The notes under the pieces are model-generated. The model worked only from the letters and a program-made list of their open reading frames with translations. It made no database searches and was not told where the DNA came from. From positions 354,208 through 418,207 of the forward strand of contig NZ_KE386791.1 of NCBI RefSeq assembly GCF_000428725.1: a DNA stretch of 64,000 nucleotides. The letters run 5' to 3'. How positions within the stretch are numbered: position 1 is the stretch's first letter; each line of letters opens with the position of its first letter. This DNA comes from Psychromonas aquimarina ATCC BAA-1526 (GTDB lineage Bacteria > Pseudomonadota > Gammaproteobacteria > Enterobacterales > Psychromonadaceae). This document shows, piece after piece, positions 45,986 through 54,994 of the stretch. Position numbers and translations under genes: made by a program.

Positions 45986-46433
45986 TTTGTGCTCGTTACT
46001 GGTAGTGTTAACACCGTTTCAAATGCCGGGGCCGGCGCTTGTAGGGGGCAGCATTCCATTTTTTTCGATTTATTTAATTAAGGCGCTTATTTCGCGAGCT
46101 TGGGCTTGTCTGTTTAAAAACTCACTGTGATTTACATTCGATTGATATTAAATGAACTATTCTATTGAGCATAGCTGATTTTATTCTTGTTTATGGATAA
46201 TTTTCAATGCACAAGCTTTTCATATTGCCTGCTCAGCTTATCGGTCTTTTTGAGCAGATATAAATACAAAGTAATGCAGTTCGCAGTAATCGGGACAACA
46301 AGTGCTCACCTTTGACTGTTAATTTATACAGTCATGTGAATTAGCAGCCGGCGTTACAGATGGGCGCCGTTAGCTTTCTATCAAACTGAATAAATTTATG
46401 AGGCTTTAACCGGCTCATAGTTGCTAACTTCTG
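45986..46433. other. Spacer, nothing recognised
   Basis: No gene, RNA or repeat seen in 448 bp; the long plus-strand frame overlapping its left edge is a shadow of the transpeptidase gene. Confidence 0.4.
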
Positions 46434-47276
46434 CTAGCAGCACTGGAGTATTAACCAGCTGTTATCAAATTGATTTATCTTAGATTTCTGCTCCTGAACC
46501 CAAAAATAGATCATTCCGCAATCGCCCCACATAATATCTAAATCATCGTCGCTATCGAATTGAAACAGTAGTTTCCAATCCTTGGCACCAGATTCTAGCT
46601 TTTTAGCCTTTTCGCTTTCATATCCTTTGGGGTAACCAACATAAATACCATTGGAAGCAAGCTGTGACTCTAGATCCATGTAATTACCTTGGACAGATGA
46701 CGGGAAACCGCCGAGTTGATGCAATGCTTCATCACTTCCATCATTGAGATCAATATAAGCATCTATTTCTTCATCAGTAAGCTTCAGTATTTCAACACTG
46801 GGATCATCATAACTAGGGAGGATTTCTACGTGTTTGGGTTTAATGAATACTTCTTTAATTTTGAGTTCATCACCTAAATCATCAGGGTATTCGATATAAC
46901 TGTCGGCTTTGGACTGATAAAGTACACACCATTTTCCGCGATCTTTTGGGTCAAATCCCCAAGGCATCTCAAGCACATCATAAAAAAACAGTATTACCCC
47001 TTCATCTGCAAGCCATTCATAATGATGTACGCTAGAAATTTCAGCTAGGTCCAACTGAGCAAGGAAGGCCATTGGTTTTCCGTTGCTTCGAGGCCATGCA
47101 AACTTATTTTTCTCGACGAAAGGTTTTCCGCCGAACTTTGATATTTTTACTTGAGAGGTTTTCTCGAGCCTTACCGCCGGGCGTTTTAAATCTGCAATTT
47201 TTGAAGCTAAAGATTCCCTTACCTCATCCAAATCTATTTTTCTTCTACTGCCAAATAGTTTCTTAAATATTTCCAT
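46434..47276 (-). CDS. YwqG/DUF1963-family protein
   Basis: A 280-residue cytoplasmic protein of the DUF1963 (YwqG-like) family: the block PFVEKNKFAWPRSNGKPMAFLAQLDLAEI followed by GVILFFYDVLEMPWGFDPKD is the family core, and the C-terminal LLFQFDSDDDLDIMWGDCGMIYFWV is the second. Family function is not known; members occur widely, often with antitoxin or immunity genes. The start MEIFKKLFGSRRKI is basic. Downstream of the small cyclotransferase gene, in the same direction, at 50 bp. Confidence 0.85.
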   Translation of the reverse strand: MEIFKKLFGSRRKIDLDEVRESLASKIADLKRPAVRLEKTSQVKISKFGGKPFVEKNKFAWPRSNGKPMAFLAQLDLAEISSVHHYEWLADEGVILFFYDVLEMPWGFDPKDRGKWCVLYQSKADSYIEYPDDLGDELKIKEVFIKPKHVEILPSYDDPSVEILKLTDEEIDAYIDLNDGSDEALHQLGGFPSSVQGNYMDLESQLASNGIYVGYPKGYESEKAKKLESGAKDWKLLFQFDSDDDLDIMWGDCGMIYFWVQEQKSKINQFDNSWLILQCC

Positions 47277-47326
47277 GAGCTCCCCTATCTGCTTATCTTA
47301 TACAGGCAATTCAACAGTTTTTAACC

Positions 47327-47728
47327 TTACTGCTGATTTACATAATCACCAGATTTAATTCTTTTTAGATTAGAAACATCACGGTTAAACAGGTAAACCC
47401 ATGCCAGTACTTCTTCTCCGTTAACCAGAGTAACCGGCAGTTGTTTTCTAATGTATTCGCGGGGAAACGGGAATTTGTCCGAGCATGCTTCATAATCATC
47501 AAGTAAGGCAAATAATCTGCCGGGGCTGCTTATTTTATAAACCTCACCTAAAACTTTATCTGTTATTTCGCTGGACTCTATCATGCCTGGATATCCCGAC
47601 AGCGCATAAAGTATTCCCTGCGTCTCTCCTGCTGACAGGTATTCACTGTAACCGGCTAACAGGTCATGCATTTTAGTGCTTTCCCCACGCCGTAATGTGC
47701 CGTATACAAAAATTAACTGCGGATTCAT
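47327..47728 (-). CDS. Gamma-glutamylcyclotransferase-like protein
   Basis: A 133-residue GGCT-fold protein: FVYGTLRRGESTKMHDLL is the YGTLR signature, with QGILYALSGYPGMIES and a catalytic glutamate candidate in DDYEACSD. It belongs with the AIG2/YtfP group. It may cleave gamma-glutamyl amines. Starts 3 bp after the SGNH hydrolase stop codon, so both are one operon. Confidence 0.85.
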   Translation of the reverse strand: MNPQLIFVYGTLRRGESTKMHDLLAGYSEYLSAGETQGILYALSGYPGMIESSEITDKVLGEVYKISSPGRLFALLDDYEACSDKFPFPREYIRKQLPVTLVNGEEVLAWVYLFNRDVSNLKRIKSGDYVNQQ

Positions 47729-47731
47729 TCT

Positions 47732-48364
47732 CTAGTTTTCTTTTATGAGCATCTCTTTAAGTTTTATTGAAATCTTATCTGCCATCTTTCTATGTTGATC
47801 TGCTTCCCAGTGGATGCCGTCTATCGGGCTGGAAGTGACTACACTGCCGGCATCAAAAAACTCACATCCCAGTTCTTGCGCACGAAGTGCATAATATCCG
47901 GCAAACTCTCTGGATTTCTCTGCGCCTCCTGCAAACAGCTGACCAAAATAACCGACTTCAGAAATGGCTGGTGGTGCAGCTAAGCATATAGCTGGTGCTG
48001 GTTGTTTATTCTGACTGCTGTGCTGCTGGATTTCCCGCACTAATTTAGCCGTATTTCGGGATATATCATCGGCGGATTGAGCAAAGCTGCTTTTTAAATC
48101 ATTTGTTCCCAGCATAAGTACAATATAGTCCGGCTGGTGCTTTTTAAGGCAAGGTACAAGGTCGTCATGTCCGTTCACAAGACCAGCATCCGGAGCATCA
48201 AAGAACGTTGTTCTTCCCGGCTGTCCTTGTTCAATAATCCGGCAGTCTAAAGACAGCAGGCTGGTTAATAATGCAGGCCATCTTTGATCTGCATTGTAAC
48301 GTCGGCCGTCAACGGGAGAGTATCCCCAGGTATTTGAATCCCCGAAACATAGTATGGTTTTCAT
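47732..48364 (-). CDS. SGNH-family lipase/esterase
   Basis: A 210-residue GDSL-type hydrolase: block I CFGDSNTWGYS with Ser in GDSN, block III LMLGTNDLK, and block V DGIHWEADQH with the catalytic Asp/His. There is no signal peptide, so it is cytoplasmic. The layout fits arylesterase-like or isoamyl acetate hydrolase proteins. Upstream of a GGCT gene with a 3-bp gap. Confidence 0.85.
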   Translation of the reverse strand: MKTILCFGDSNTWGYSPVDGRRYNADQRWPALLTSLLSLDCRIIEQGQPGRTTFFDAPDAGLVNGHDDLVPCLKKHQPDYIVLMLGTNDLKSSFAQSADDISRNTAKLVREIQQHSSQNKQPAPAICLAAPPAISEVGYFGQLFAGGAEKSREFAGYYALRAQELGCEFFDAGSVVTSSPIDGIHWEADQHRKMADKISIKLKEMLIKEN

Positions 48365-48426
48365 GCGTTCTTTCTTATCTGCAGTACTTATAAATTCAGG
48401 AAGTATTCCCTGATCCGGCTGTTTTT

Positions 48427-48846
48427 TTAAGTTTTTCGCTTGGGTGAATAATATCGTCTATCACAGGGAGATTTATGGCAAGGCTCAAAGTTTTGTTTAC
48501 CTTTTGCTACTGCCTTTGACTTATCATCTTCTGCTGCCGGAATGTTCGGAGCCTGTGTCACGGTCCCGGCTGCAAAGCTTCGCTCTCGAGGCGGCAGTTT
48601 ATACTGATCATCATAAGGTCTAGGCAGCCCCTTAAAACGATACAAGTAAAATGCTTCCAGCTTCTCTCTTGCCCATGCAGTGCTGCTTAGAAATTTCAAA
48701 CACTCCTCTATGCCGCCATTGCTGCTAAAGCAGTCAAAACGCAGCTCAGCAGCCAGTATATCCCAGCCGTAAAATTCGACTAATTCAGTTAATAAATCGT
48801 CTAACTCAAGACCGTAAAGCGGATTGTTTTGATCTTCTTGGTTCAT
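48427..48846 (-). CDS. VF530/DUF2132-family DNA-binding protein
   Basis: A 139-residue protein. Its first 75 residues (NNPLYGLELDDLLTELVEFY, ... FSSNGGIEECLKFLSSTAWA) are the VF530 domain, a small helical DNA-binding fold known from Aliivibrio. The tail is a long, basic, Pro/Lys-rich extension (LPPRERSFAAGT, ending YYSPKRKT) that is not part of the domain. Start at ATG 48846 with CCAGGAGTATTT upstream. Confidence 0.85.
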   Translation of the reverse strand: MNQEDQNNPLYGLELDDLLTELVEFYGWDILAAELRFDCFSSNGGIEECLKFLSSTAWAREKLEAFYLYRFKGLPRPYDDQYKLPPRERSFAAGTVTQAPNIPAAEDDKSKAVAKGKQNFEPCHKSPCDRRYYSPKRKT

Positions 48847-48918
48847 AAATACTCCTGGAAATGTCCGCTGATAGACAGTAAACAAAACATAAAACGGGCT
48901 GCATCTTTTACTAGAATA

Positions 48919-48950
48919 AACCCATCGCCGGGCCTTAGCTGCGATGGGTT
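48919..48950 (-). terminator. Terminator after the 125-residue hypothetical gene
   Basis: AACCCATCGC pairs with GCGATGGGTT over 12 bases, 8 bp after the stop codon at 48958. Confidence 0.75.
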
Positions 48951-48957
48951 CAGCAGA

Positions 48958-49335
48958 TTAGTCTATGTAGCAGCTTTCCCAGTCGCCGTAGTTAGCGTCA
49001 CCTGCTAATACCTGCAGCTCAACTTCGCCTAGTTCTTTAACAATGACTGCGTTAGTTATCTCTAACACTGCATTTAACTCTTGTTGTTCTGTGAAGAAGT
49101 TAACCGCTACGTGGTATTGCTCATTGAAATAAGCAATAAACAAATCCCAGCCCTGCTGCTGCTGACATTGAATTAAAGCGCTGTCGACTTGGTCGAACTT
49201 TTCTATGTCTGCACTAAAACGGATCTCTGCACAGGTTTGAGCAAAAGGACCAATGGCCATTTTTTTCATATGACGGGCTTTGTGGTGACTTTTAACTTGT
49301 GGTTTAGCCATTTCTGGAACGGTAATAATATTCAT
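48958..49335 (-). CDS. Hypothetical cytoplasmic protein
   Basis: A 125-residue protein starting MNIITVPEMAKPQVKSHHKA, with a basic, His-rich N-terminal stretch and an acidic mixed alpha/beta body ending GDWESCYID. No family recognised. Start chosen at ATG 49335; the longer frame has no good site. Followed by its own terminator. Confidence 0.6.
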   Translation of the reverse strand: MNIITVPEMAKPQVKSHHKARHMKKMAIGPFAQTCAEIRFSADIEKFDQVDSALIQCQQQQGWDLFIAYFNEQYHVAVNFFTEQQELNAVLEITNAVIVKELGEVELQVLAGDANYGDWESCYID

Positions 49336-49681
49336 GAGCTGCCTATTTAAAATTTGGGGGACGTGAACACGTCTATAAAAATTTTCGCTAACGCGATTGA
49401 GCGGGAGCTTAAACCAGCTTGCCTGGCTGCGCAAGTTAAAGCGGATAACAACTGTCGGATATTTTTAAATACGCAGGCATGCTTGACGGTATATGAACTG
49501 GGTTAACTCTGCTCTTATTCAGTAAAGAGTTACAGCTGCATATCAGCACCGGTTTAAATAGGAAGTATAAAAAATACAATGAGAGGTACACCTCAGGGCT
49601 GTTTCTTGCGAAAACCAGCAGCCCAAATACCACGGCGTATCTGAAATATCTTTAACGGTATTGATCCGTTTGCTGGCATCT

Positions 49682-50278
49682 TTATAAATTAAAGGATGCT
49701 GATAATACTTCAGTATTTATAAAGCCGGCGTTAGGCTTATGGCTGTTTCGAATTTGATTAGCACATTCTGCTAATACAATAGCGCCTGCGGTTGAAACAT
49801 TCAGTGAGTTACCCATGCCGAACATAGGAATGTGTATTTGCTGATGACTTAACTGCAGTGCGGCTTCACTCACGCCTTTGCGTTCATTGCCTAAGACTAA
49901 TGCGCACGGGGACGGGTAAGTTACATCACTATAATCAACGGACTCATGGCACAGCTCAACGCTATAAACTCCATATCCCTCATCCAGTAAAGTTTGTAAG
50001 CTTGAAGTTGTACTGTCGCTGTATTCAATACAAACCCATTTAGCTTCATTTCTCGAGGCTTTTTTTAACTTTTTATCGGATATAGTCAGCTCGCCGCAGA
50101 TAATTATTTTTTCGATAGCAAAAGCATCCGCCAGGCGAATAAAAGCTCCAATATTGTAGCTGTTAGTGACATTGTCTAATACCAGTACCAAAGGGGTTTT
50201 CGGCTTATCTAAGTATTCATCTCGTGTCGGCTTGTTTTTTCTAATGTCTTCTTTGCTGAGTTGTATTCTTGAATGCAT
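49682..50278 (-). CDS. TrmH/SpoU-family RNA methyltransferase
   Basis: A 198-residue SPOUT enzyme with the three TrmH motifs: motif 1 NSYNIGAFIRLADAF, motif 2 LVLGNERKGVSEAA and motif 3 IPMFGMGNSLNVSTAGAIVLAE, which form the trefoil-knot AdoMet site. It has no long N-terminal RNA-binding domain, so it is a small TrmL- or TrmH-like 2'-O-ribose methyltransferase. It may act on tRNA or rRNA. The start MHSRIQLSKED is preceded by a short leader. Single gene. Confidence 0.85.
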   Translation of the reverse strand: MHSRIQLSKEDIRKNKPTRDEYLDKPKTPLVLVLDNVTNSYNIGAFIRLADAFAIEKIIICGELTISDKKLKKASRNEAKWVCIEYSDSTTSSLQTLLDEGYGVYSVELCHESVDYSDVTYPSPCALVLGNERKGVSEAALQLSHQQIHIPMFGMGNSLNVSTAGAIVLAECANQIRNSHKPNAGFINTEVLSASFNL

Positions 50279-50608
50279 GGTTTCTACTCTTGTTTCCTAC
50301 GACTATTGCCGCTTGGGATTTTTCTGCGCCTGCGGCACGCTGCGGATCTGGCAAGGATTGTGCGGTTTTATCCTGCTAAGATCAAATGCTTATTAGCAAC
50401 AGCTGTCATTCTACAGCCCTAACGTCGAATCATACGATCATCAGGCTGCAAGTTTGCTCCCATAACGTGATTACTCGATACTTTGTTTTATGTAGTTAAT
50501 GTTTGCGGGGAATATACGGGACTTCAGGGGGGCTTGTTTAACCTATTCATTCCCGCGCAGAGCGCGGGAATGAAATAATAGGCTGCTTACCGATTGTTGA
50601 TTGAGAAA
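50279..50608. other. Spacer with a REP/BIME copy
   Basis: GGGAATATACGGGACTTCAGG, then AACCTATTCATTCCCGCGCAGAGCGCGGG at 50508-50578: a more G+C-rich variant of the family, with a strong stem. Nothing else. Confidence 0.75.
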
Positions 50609-51874
50609 TTAAGCAACACTCAATGCGAAGAAGATACCTACTAAACATGCACTCATAAAGTTAGATAACGTACCCGCTAGAACAGCTTTAAGACCCAGGC
50701 GGGCAATATCAGGACGACGTGATGGTGCCAGCGCACCTAAGCCGCCAAGTAAAATTGCCATTGAAGATAAGTTTGCAAAACCACATAAAGCAACAGTGAT
50801 GATAACTTGCGTGTTTTCACTTAATGTATCTTTAATACTAACGAAGTCGATGTAAGCAACAAACTCGTTTACTACTAGTTTTTGACCTAACAGGCTGCCG
50901 GCTTGTATTGCTTCAGACCATGGCACACCGATTAAGAACGCGATTGGTGCGAATAAGTAACCTAACAGCAGCTGCAGAGTTAGAGTATCAACTCCGAATA
51001 TACTGCCTGCAGTACCTAAAATAGTGTTTACCAGCGAGATTAAAGCGATAAACGCGATTAACATACCACCAACATTCATTGCCATATGAAGGCCGTCAGA
51101 TGCACCTTCTGCCGCAGCATCTATTACATTTACAGGTTTGCTTTCAAAGCCGGCTGCTAAGTCTGCCTGAGATAAGTGACTCATTTGATCTTTTGGTGTA
51201 CCTGTTTCCGGCTCTAATAATTTAGCCATTAATAGACCGCCAGGTGCCGCCATAAATGATGCTGCAATCAGGTATTCCAGACTAACACCTAAAGATGCGT
51301 AACCTGCCAGTACCGAACCTGCAACGGATGCAAGACCGCCGGCCATTACCGCGAAAAGCTCTGAACGAGTCATTGATTTGATAAAGGGCTTAACAACTAA
51401 CGGCGCTTCTGTTTGACCAACAAAAATGTTAGCAGCCGCCGCCATTGACTCTGTACGGCTTGTACCGAGTACTTTCTGCAGCACACCGCCGAAAATTTTG
51501 ATGATAAACTGCATAATACCCAAGTGGTAGAGTACAGCCATTAACGAAGCGAAGAAGATAATGATAGGCAGTACTTTAAACGCAAAGACAAAACCGCCGC
51601 CGCCGAACACTTCAAACATTTTCGGGGAAACAAGACCGCCGAAAAGGAAACCGATACCCGCGTTTGCACTGGCAATAATAGCTTGAACACCGTTAGATAC
51701 GGCACCTAAGACACCAGCTCCAGAATCTGTAAATATAACAACAGCAGGTATAACTGCCTGCACTGCGAAAGCGCCGCCAACCGTTCTCAGGTTGATTGCT
51801 TTTCTATTGCTTGAAAATATTACCGCAATCACAATTAAGGATAGAATCCCTACTAAACCCATAATAATTTGCAT
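50609..51874 (-). CDS. nupC: NupC-family nucleoside transporter
   Basis: A 421-residue CNT-family protein. The conserved FFASLMAVLYHLGIMQFIIK, GQTEAPLVVKPFIKSMTRSELF (the nucleoside-binding loop), GGLASVAGSVLAGYASLGV, and SEAIQAGSLLGQKLVVNEFVAY follow NupC, with about ten helices. It imports nucleosides with sodium or protons. Complements the nucleoside hydrolase at 9050. It starts at ATG 51874. NupC, NupX and NupG-like names cannot be separated by sequence alone. Confidence 0.9.
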   Translation of the reverse strand: MQIIMGLVGILSLIVIAVIFSSNRKAINLRTVGGAFAVQAVIPAVVIFTDSGAGVLGAVSNGVQAIIASANAGIGFLFGGLVSPKMFEVFGGGGFVFAFKVLPIIIFFASLMAVLYHLGIMQFIIKIFGGVLQKVLGTSRTESMAAAANIFVGQTEAPLVVKPFIKSMTRSELFAVMAGGLASVAGSVLAGYASLGVSLEYLIAASFMAAPGGLLMAKLLEPETGTPKDQMSHLSQADLAAGFESKPVNVIDAAAEGASDGLHMAMNVGGMLIAFIALISLVNTILGTAGSIFGVDTLTLQLLLGYLFAPIAFLIGVPWSEAIQAGSLLGQKLVVNEFVAYIDFVSIKDTLSENTQVIITVALCGFANLSSMAILLGGLGALAPSRRPDIARLGLKAVLAGTLSNFMSACLVGIFFALSVA

Positions 51875-52330
51875 TTTTAACTCTCCATTTTGTTAGTTTT
51901 TTTTCATAAAAAATTCTGTCTGTTATTTAAACTAGGTGATCTGCTGATGCTGAATTCAATAATGCATCGGCAGGTTGTTTACTTTAGTGCAGACGAATCT
52001 CTACAGCTTTTGATAAATATTGACCATAAGGTTCGACTGCATAGCAATTTATTGTCAAAGACAATCGTCAAAAAAAATCATCGCGATAATACAGAATGAA
52101 ATCTCGCTTGCCCAGCCTGAAATTCATATTAATGTTGAATTCCAGTCTCAATGGTGGATCCTGATGGTTTTTCAGAGCTTAAAGCAGCCGCATGCTTTGA
52201 GAATTACAGGCGTTTTTAGTTCTTTACAAATAATTTCAAAAATAATTAACCCCTTTTCAAACTTCGTCCGTTTATAGCTAGTAACAGTATTACTACAAAC
52301 AACAGCAATAAGTGATAACGGAGAACAATA
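51875..52330. other. Divergent promoter region between nupC and the VWA gene
   Basis: No gene; the short plus-strand frames are not convincing. Both promoters must lie here. The VWA gene has GATAACGGAGAACAATA before its ATG, a good ribosome site. Confidence 0.4.
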
Positions 52331-54220
52331 ATGAAATATTCAATGCAGAAATCAGCACAAGCAGCGGCGCTTTCCTGTTTATTTTTAGTTACGGCCTGCG
52401 GGCCAATGCCGCAAGTGGGCAGCCCAGACAACACGAATAATCCCGGGCAGAAAGAACAGCCGCTAAGCAAAGATAATGAGACAGGTGCCGTAGTTACAGA
52501 CGTAAGAGAGGTTGATGCGATAGAAAGCGAAGAATTAGCAGATCACAGCTTACGTTTAACAAAAAATGATGATCAGGTTATTCAACCCGCAGTGAAACCA
52601 CTGCCGCAGGTGGTTAAGTTAGAAGAACAAAGGCAAACTCAAAGAAAACAGGAAAAAAGTAAAATGGCCTATATGGGAAGTGCTGCAGCTAAAATGGCTG
52701 CTGGACAGCCTTCCCTTCACCATAACATCATTGCGCCTCCCATGCCGCTGAGCAGCCGCGAAAACTACTCACACAATACAGACAATCCGTTTCATCTGGT
52801 GACAGAGCAGCCTGTATCAACCTTTTCTATTGATGTAGATACGGCGTCCTATGCCAATGTGCGTCGTATTCTTAATCAAGGTACCCTGCCGCCTTTTGAT
52901 GCGGTGCGGGTGGAAGAGATGATTAATTACTTTTCCTATAACTATGCACAGCCGCAAAGCGGGTCGTTTTCAGTTTACAGTGAAGTAGGTCCCAGCCCCT
53001 TTAATGCCCAGAAACACTTAATACATATCGGCATACAGGGGGACAAAATGCAGGATTCAGCAAGACCTGCCGCAAATTTAGTGTTTCTACTGGATGTGTC
53101 AGGCTCGATGAACAGCGCTGATAAGCTGGGTTTATTAAAAAATGCACTGAAAATGTTAAGCAGACAACTTACCGCGAACGACAGCGTTGCTATTGTCGTT
53201 TACGCCGGCGCTGCGGGCACGGTGCTTGAGCCGACTAAGGGGGACAACAATGCCGCGATTGTTGATGCATTAACACGTTTATCAGCCGGCGGCTCAACTA
53301 ACGGCGGTGCAGGTATTGAACTGGCTTATCGTCTTGCACAGCAGTCATTTATCAAAGACGGTATTAACCGTGTTATTTTAGCCACCGACGGCGATTTTAA
53401 TGTCGGAATGGTTAATCAGCAGGCCTTAAAAAACAGAGTTGAGCAGCAGAGAAAATCCGGTGTTTCTTTGAGTATTTTAGGTTTCGGCCGCGGTAATTAC
53501 AATGATGCTTTGATGCAGGAGCTGGCACAAAATGGTAACGGTAATGCGTTTTACATTGATAACCTTAACGAAGCACGCAAAGTGTTAGTGGAAGAGTTGT
53601 CGTCTACCCTGCTTACCATTGCCAAGGATGTAAAAATTCAGATTGAATTTAATCCCAGCATAGTAAGTGAATACCGTCTGATTGGTTATGAAACTCGTGC
53701 TTTGAAGCGTGAAGATTTTAATAACGATAAAATTGATGCGGGTGATATTGGCGCTGGTCATACGGTGACCGCTATTTATGAAATCAGTTTACGCGGTGCC
53801 GCGAATCAAAGTGTTGATCCGCTACGCTATCAGTCTGCACATAATAAAAAACAGCTTCCTGCTGAGCTAAGTGAAGACAAAATTGCGCTTAATGAGCTGG
53901 CCTTTTTGAAATTACGTTATAAATTACCGCAGCAGAACACCAGCAAATTGATTGAAATACCGATTAACAGCGCTGATATTAAAGCATCTCTGCAGGACAC
54001 CAGTGAGACTTTTCAGTTTTCTGCCGCTGTTGCAGGTTTCGGTCAGCTGCTGCGCGGCGGTAAATATCTTTCCACTATGGATATCAGCCGGATTATTAAG
54101 CTGGCACAGCTTAGCAAAGGTCAGGATAAACACGGCTACCGTGGAGAATTTATCAATATGGTCAAGCTCGCTGATGCCTTAGCGCCGCAAGTTGCTGAAA
54201 AACGGAGTTTAAAACAGTAA
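52331..54220 (+). CDS. Secreted VWA-domain lipoprotein (YfbK-like)
   Basis: A 629-residue lipoprotein: signal peptide and lipobox VTAC (cysteine about residue 24). A low-complexity charged stretch is followed by the N-terminal VWA-accessory region DVDTASYANVRRILNQG and VEEMINYFSY, the VWA fold itself with MIDAS DVSGSMNSAD at about residue 255, and the C-terminal DUF3520-like region. E. coli YfbK has the same order. The MIDAS is complete. It lies just ahead of an ECF-type sigma factor gene in the same direction, so it may be part of an envelope stress or assembly pathway. Proposed metal-dependent adhesion/assembly role is inference. Confidence 0.85.
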   Translation: MKYSMQKSAQAAALSCLFLVTACGPMPQVGSPDNTNNPGQKEQPLSKDNETGAVVTDVREVDAIESEELADHSLRLTKNDDQVIQPAVKPLPQVVKLEEQRQTQRKQEKSKMAYMGSAAAKMAAGQPSLHHNIIAPPMPLSSRENYSHNTDNPFHLVTEQPVSTFSIDVDTASYANVRRILNQGTLPPFDAVRVEEMINYFSYNYAQPQSGSFSVYSEVGPSPFNAQKHLIHIGIQGDKMQDSARPAANLVFLLDVSGSMNSADKLGLLKNALKMLSRQLTANDSVAIVVYAGAAGTVLEPTKGDNNAAIVDALTRLSAGGSTNGGAGIELAYRLAQQSFIKDGINRVILATDGDFNVGMVNQQALKNRVEQQRKSGVSLSILGFGRGNYNDALMQELAQNGNGNAFYIDNLNEARKVLVEELSSTLLTIAKDVKIQIEFNPSIVSEYRLIGYETRALKREDFNNDKIDAGDIGAGHTVTAIYEISLRGAANQSVDPLRYQSAHNKKQLPAELSEDKIALNELAFLKLRYKLPQQNTSKLIEIPINSADIKASLQDTSETFQFSAAVAGFGQLLRGGKYLSTMDISRIIKLAQLSKGQDKHGYRGEFINMVKLADALAPQVAEKRSLKQ

Positions 54221-54376
54221 ATTTAGTGACAGAGCAGACAGTAAATAGATTTAAAAAAGGTAATATCTGCCGACATGTTATTTAATAATGCTCAACAGGC
54301 AATGACCCAAACCACTTGAAGATGCAGGAATCAGCAGATTAGAGTAGTTTGGGTATATCAATATAAGGGTAAAGGA

Positions 54377-54994
54377 TTGGACGCTAAGGCTCAGGAGAAT
54401 ATAAGCCGGCAGCTGCTCGATCAAACGCAGATGCTGGCCTATGCACAGGGAGATGCCGCTGCGTTTGATCAGCTTTATGCCAGGCATAAAACGGCTGTGT
54501 ACCGCTTTTTTATACGCCAGAATTTGACCACCGCCGTGGCCGAAGAGCTGTGTCACGATACCTGGCTTAAACTTATTAATAACCGGGCAAGTTATCAGGC
54601 TAATGCATTGTTCACCACTTACCTTTTTACTATTGCCCGGCGTATCGCGATTGATCACGCACAAAAGAAAAGTGTGTTATTTGAAAAACAGCAGATTGAA
54701 GATGACTTAGACAGCTTAGATAATCAGGAGAGCAGTAAAACGCAGCAGATAACAGAAAATAACCATGACCCGCAATTAGATGCGGCGGTAAATCAAACAT
54801 TAGCCGATGCGTTAAAACAGCAGATAGCGGCCTTGCCCTATGAGCAGCGGGAAGTCTTTTTATTAAAACAAGAAGCGGGGTTTAGCATTGATGATATTGC
54901 CAGGATAACCTTTCAGAACAAAGAAAAAGTGAAAAGCAGTTGGCGCTATGCGTTACAGAAAATGCGTAAGGGGTTAAGTTTTTATGGCAACTAA
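54377..54994 (+). CDS. ECF-type RNA polymerase sigma factor
   Basis: A 205-residue sigma factor of the sigma-70 group IV (ECF) kind. Region 2 is AAFDQLYARHKTAVYRFF...NLTTAVAEELCHDTWLKLINN, and region 4 is ALKQQIAALPYEQREVFLLKQEAGFSIDDIARITFQ. The start is TTG with TAAAGGA upstream. Overlaps the next gene by 11 bases. The DNA it recognises is unknown; the VWA gene upstream could be a target. Region 3 is short as in ECF factors. Confidence 0.88.
   Translation: MDAKAQENISRQLLDQTQMLAYAQGDAAAFDQLYARHKTAVYRFFIRQNLTTAVAEELCHDTWLKLINNRASYQANALFTTYLFTIARRIAIDHAQKKSVLFEKQQIEDDLDSLDNQESSKTQQITENNHDPQLDAAVNQTLADALKQQIAALPYEQREVFLLKQEAGFSIDDIARITFQNKEKVKSSWRYALQKMRKGLSFYGN

Noticed and set aside
50166-50178. 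GTGACATTGTCTA, a partial matS match in the methyltransferase gene
   Set aside because: Only 11 of 13 consensus positions and inside a coding region; expected by chance in 64 kb. The same holds for 38493-38505 and 61828-61840.
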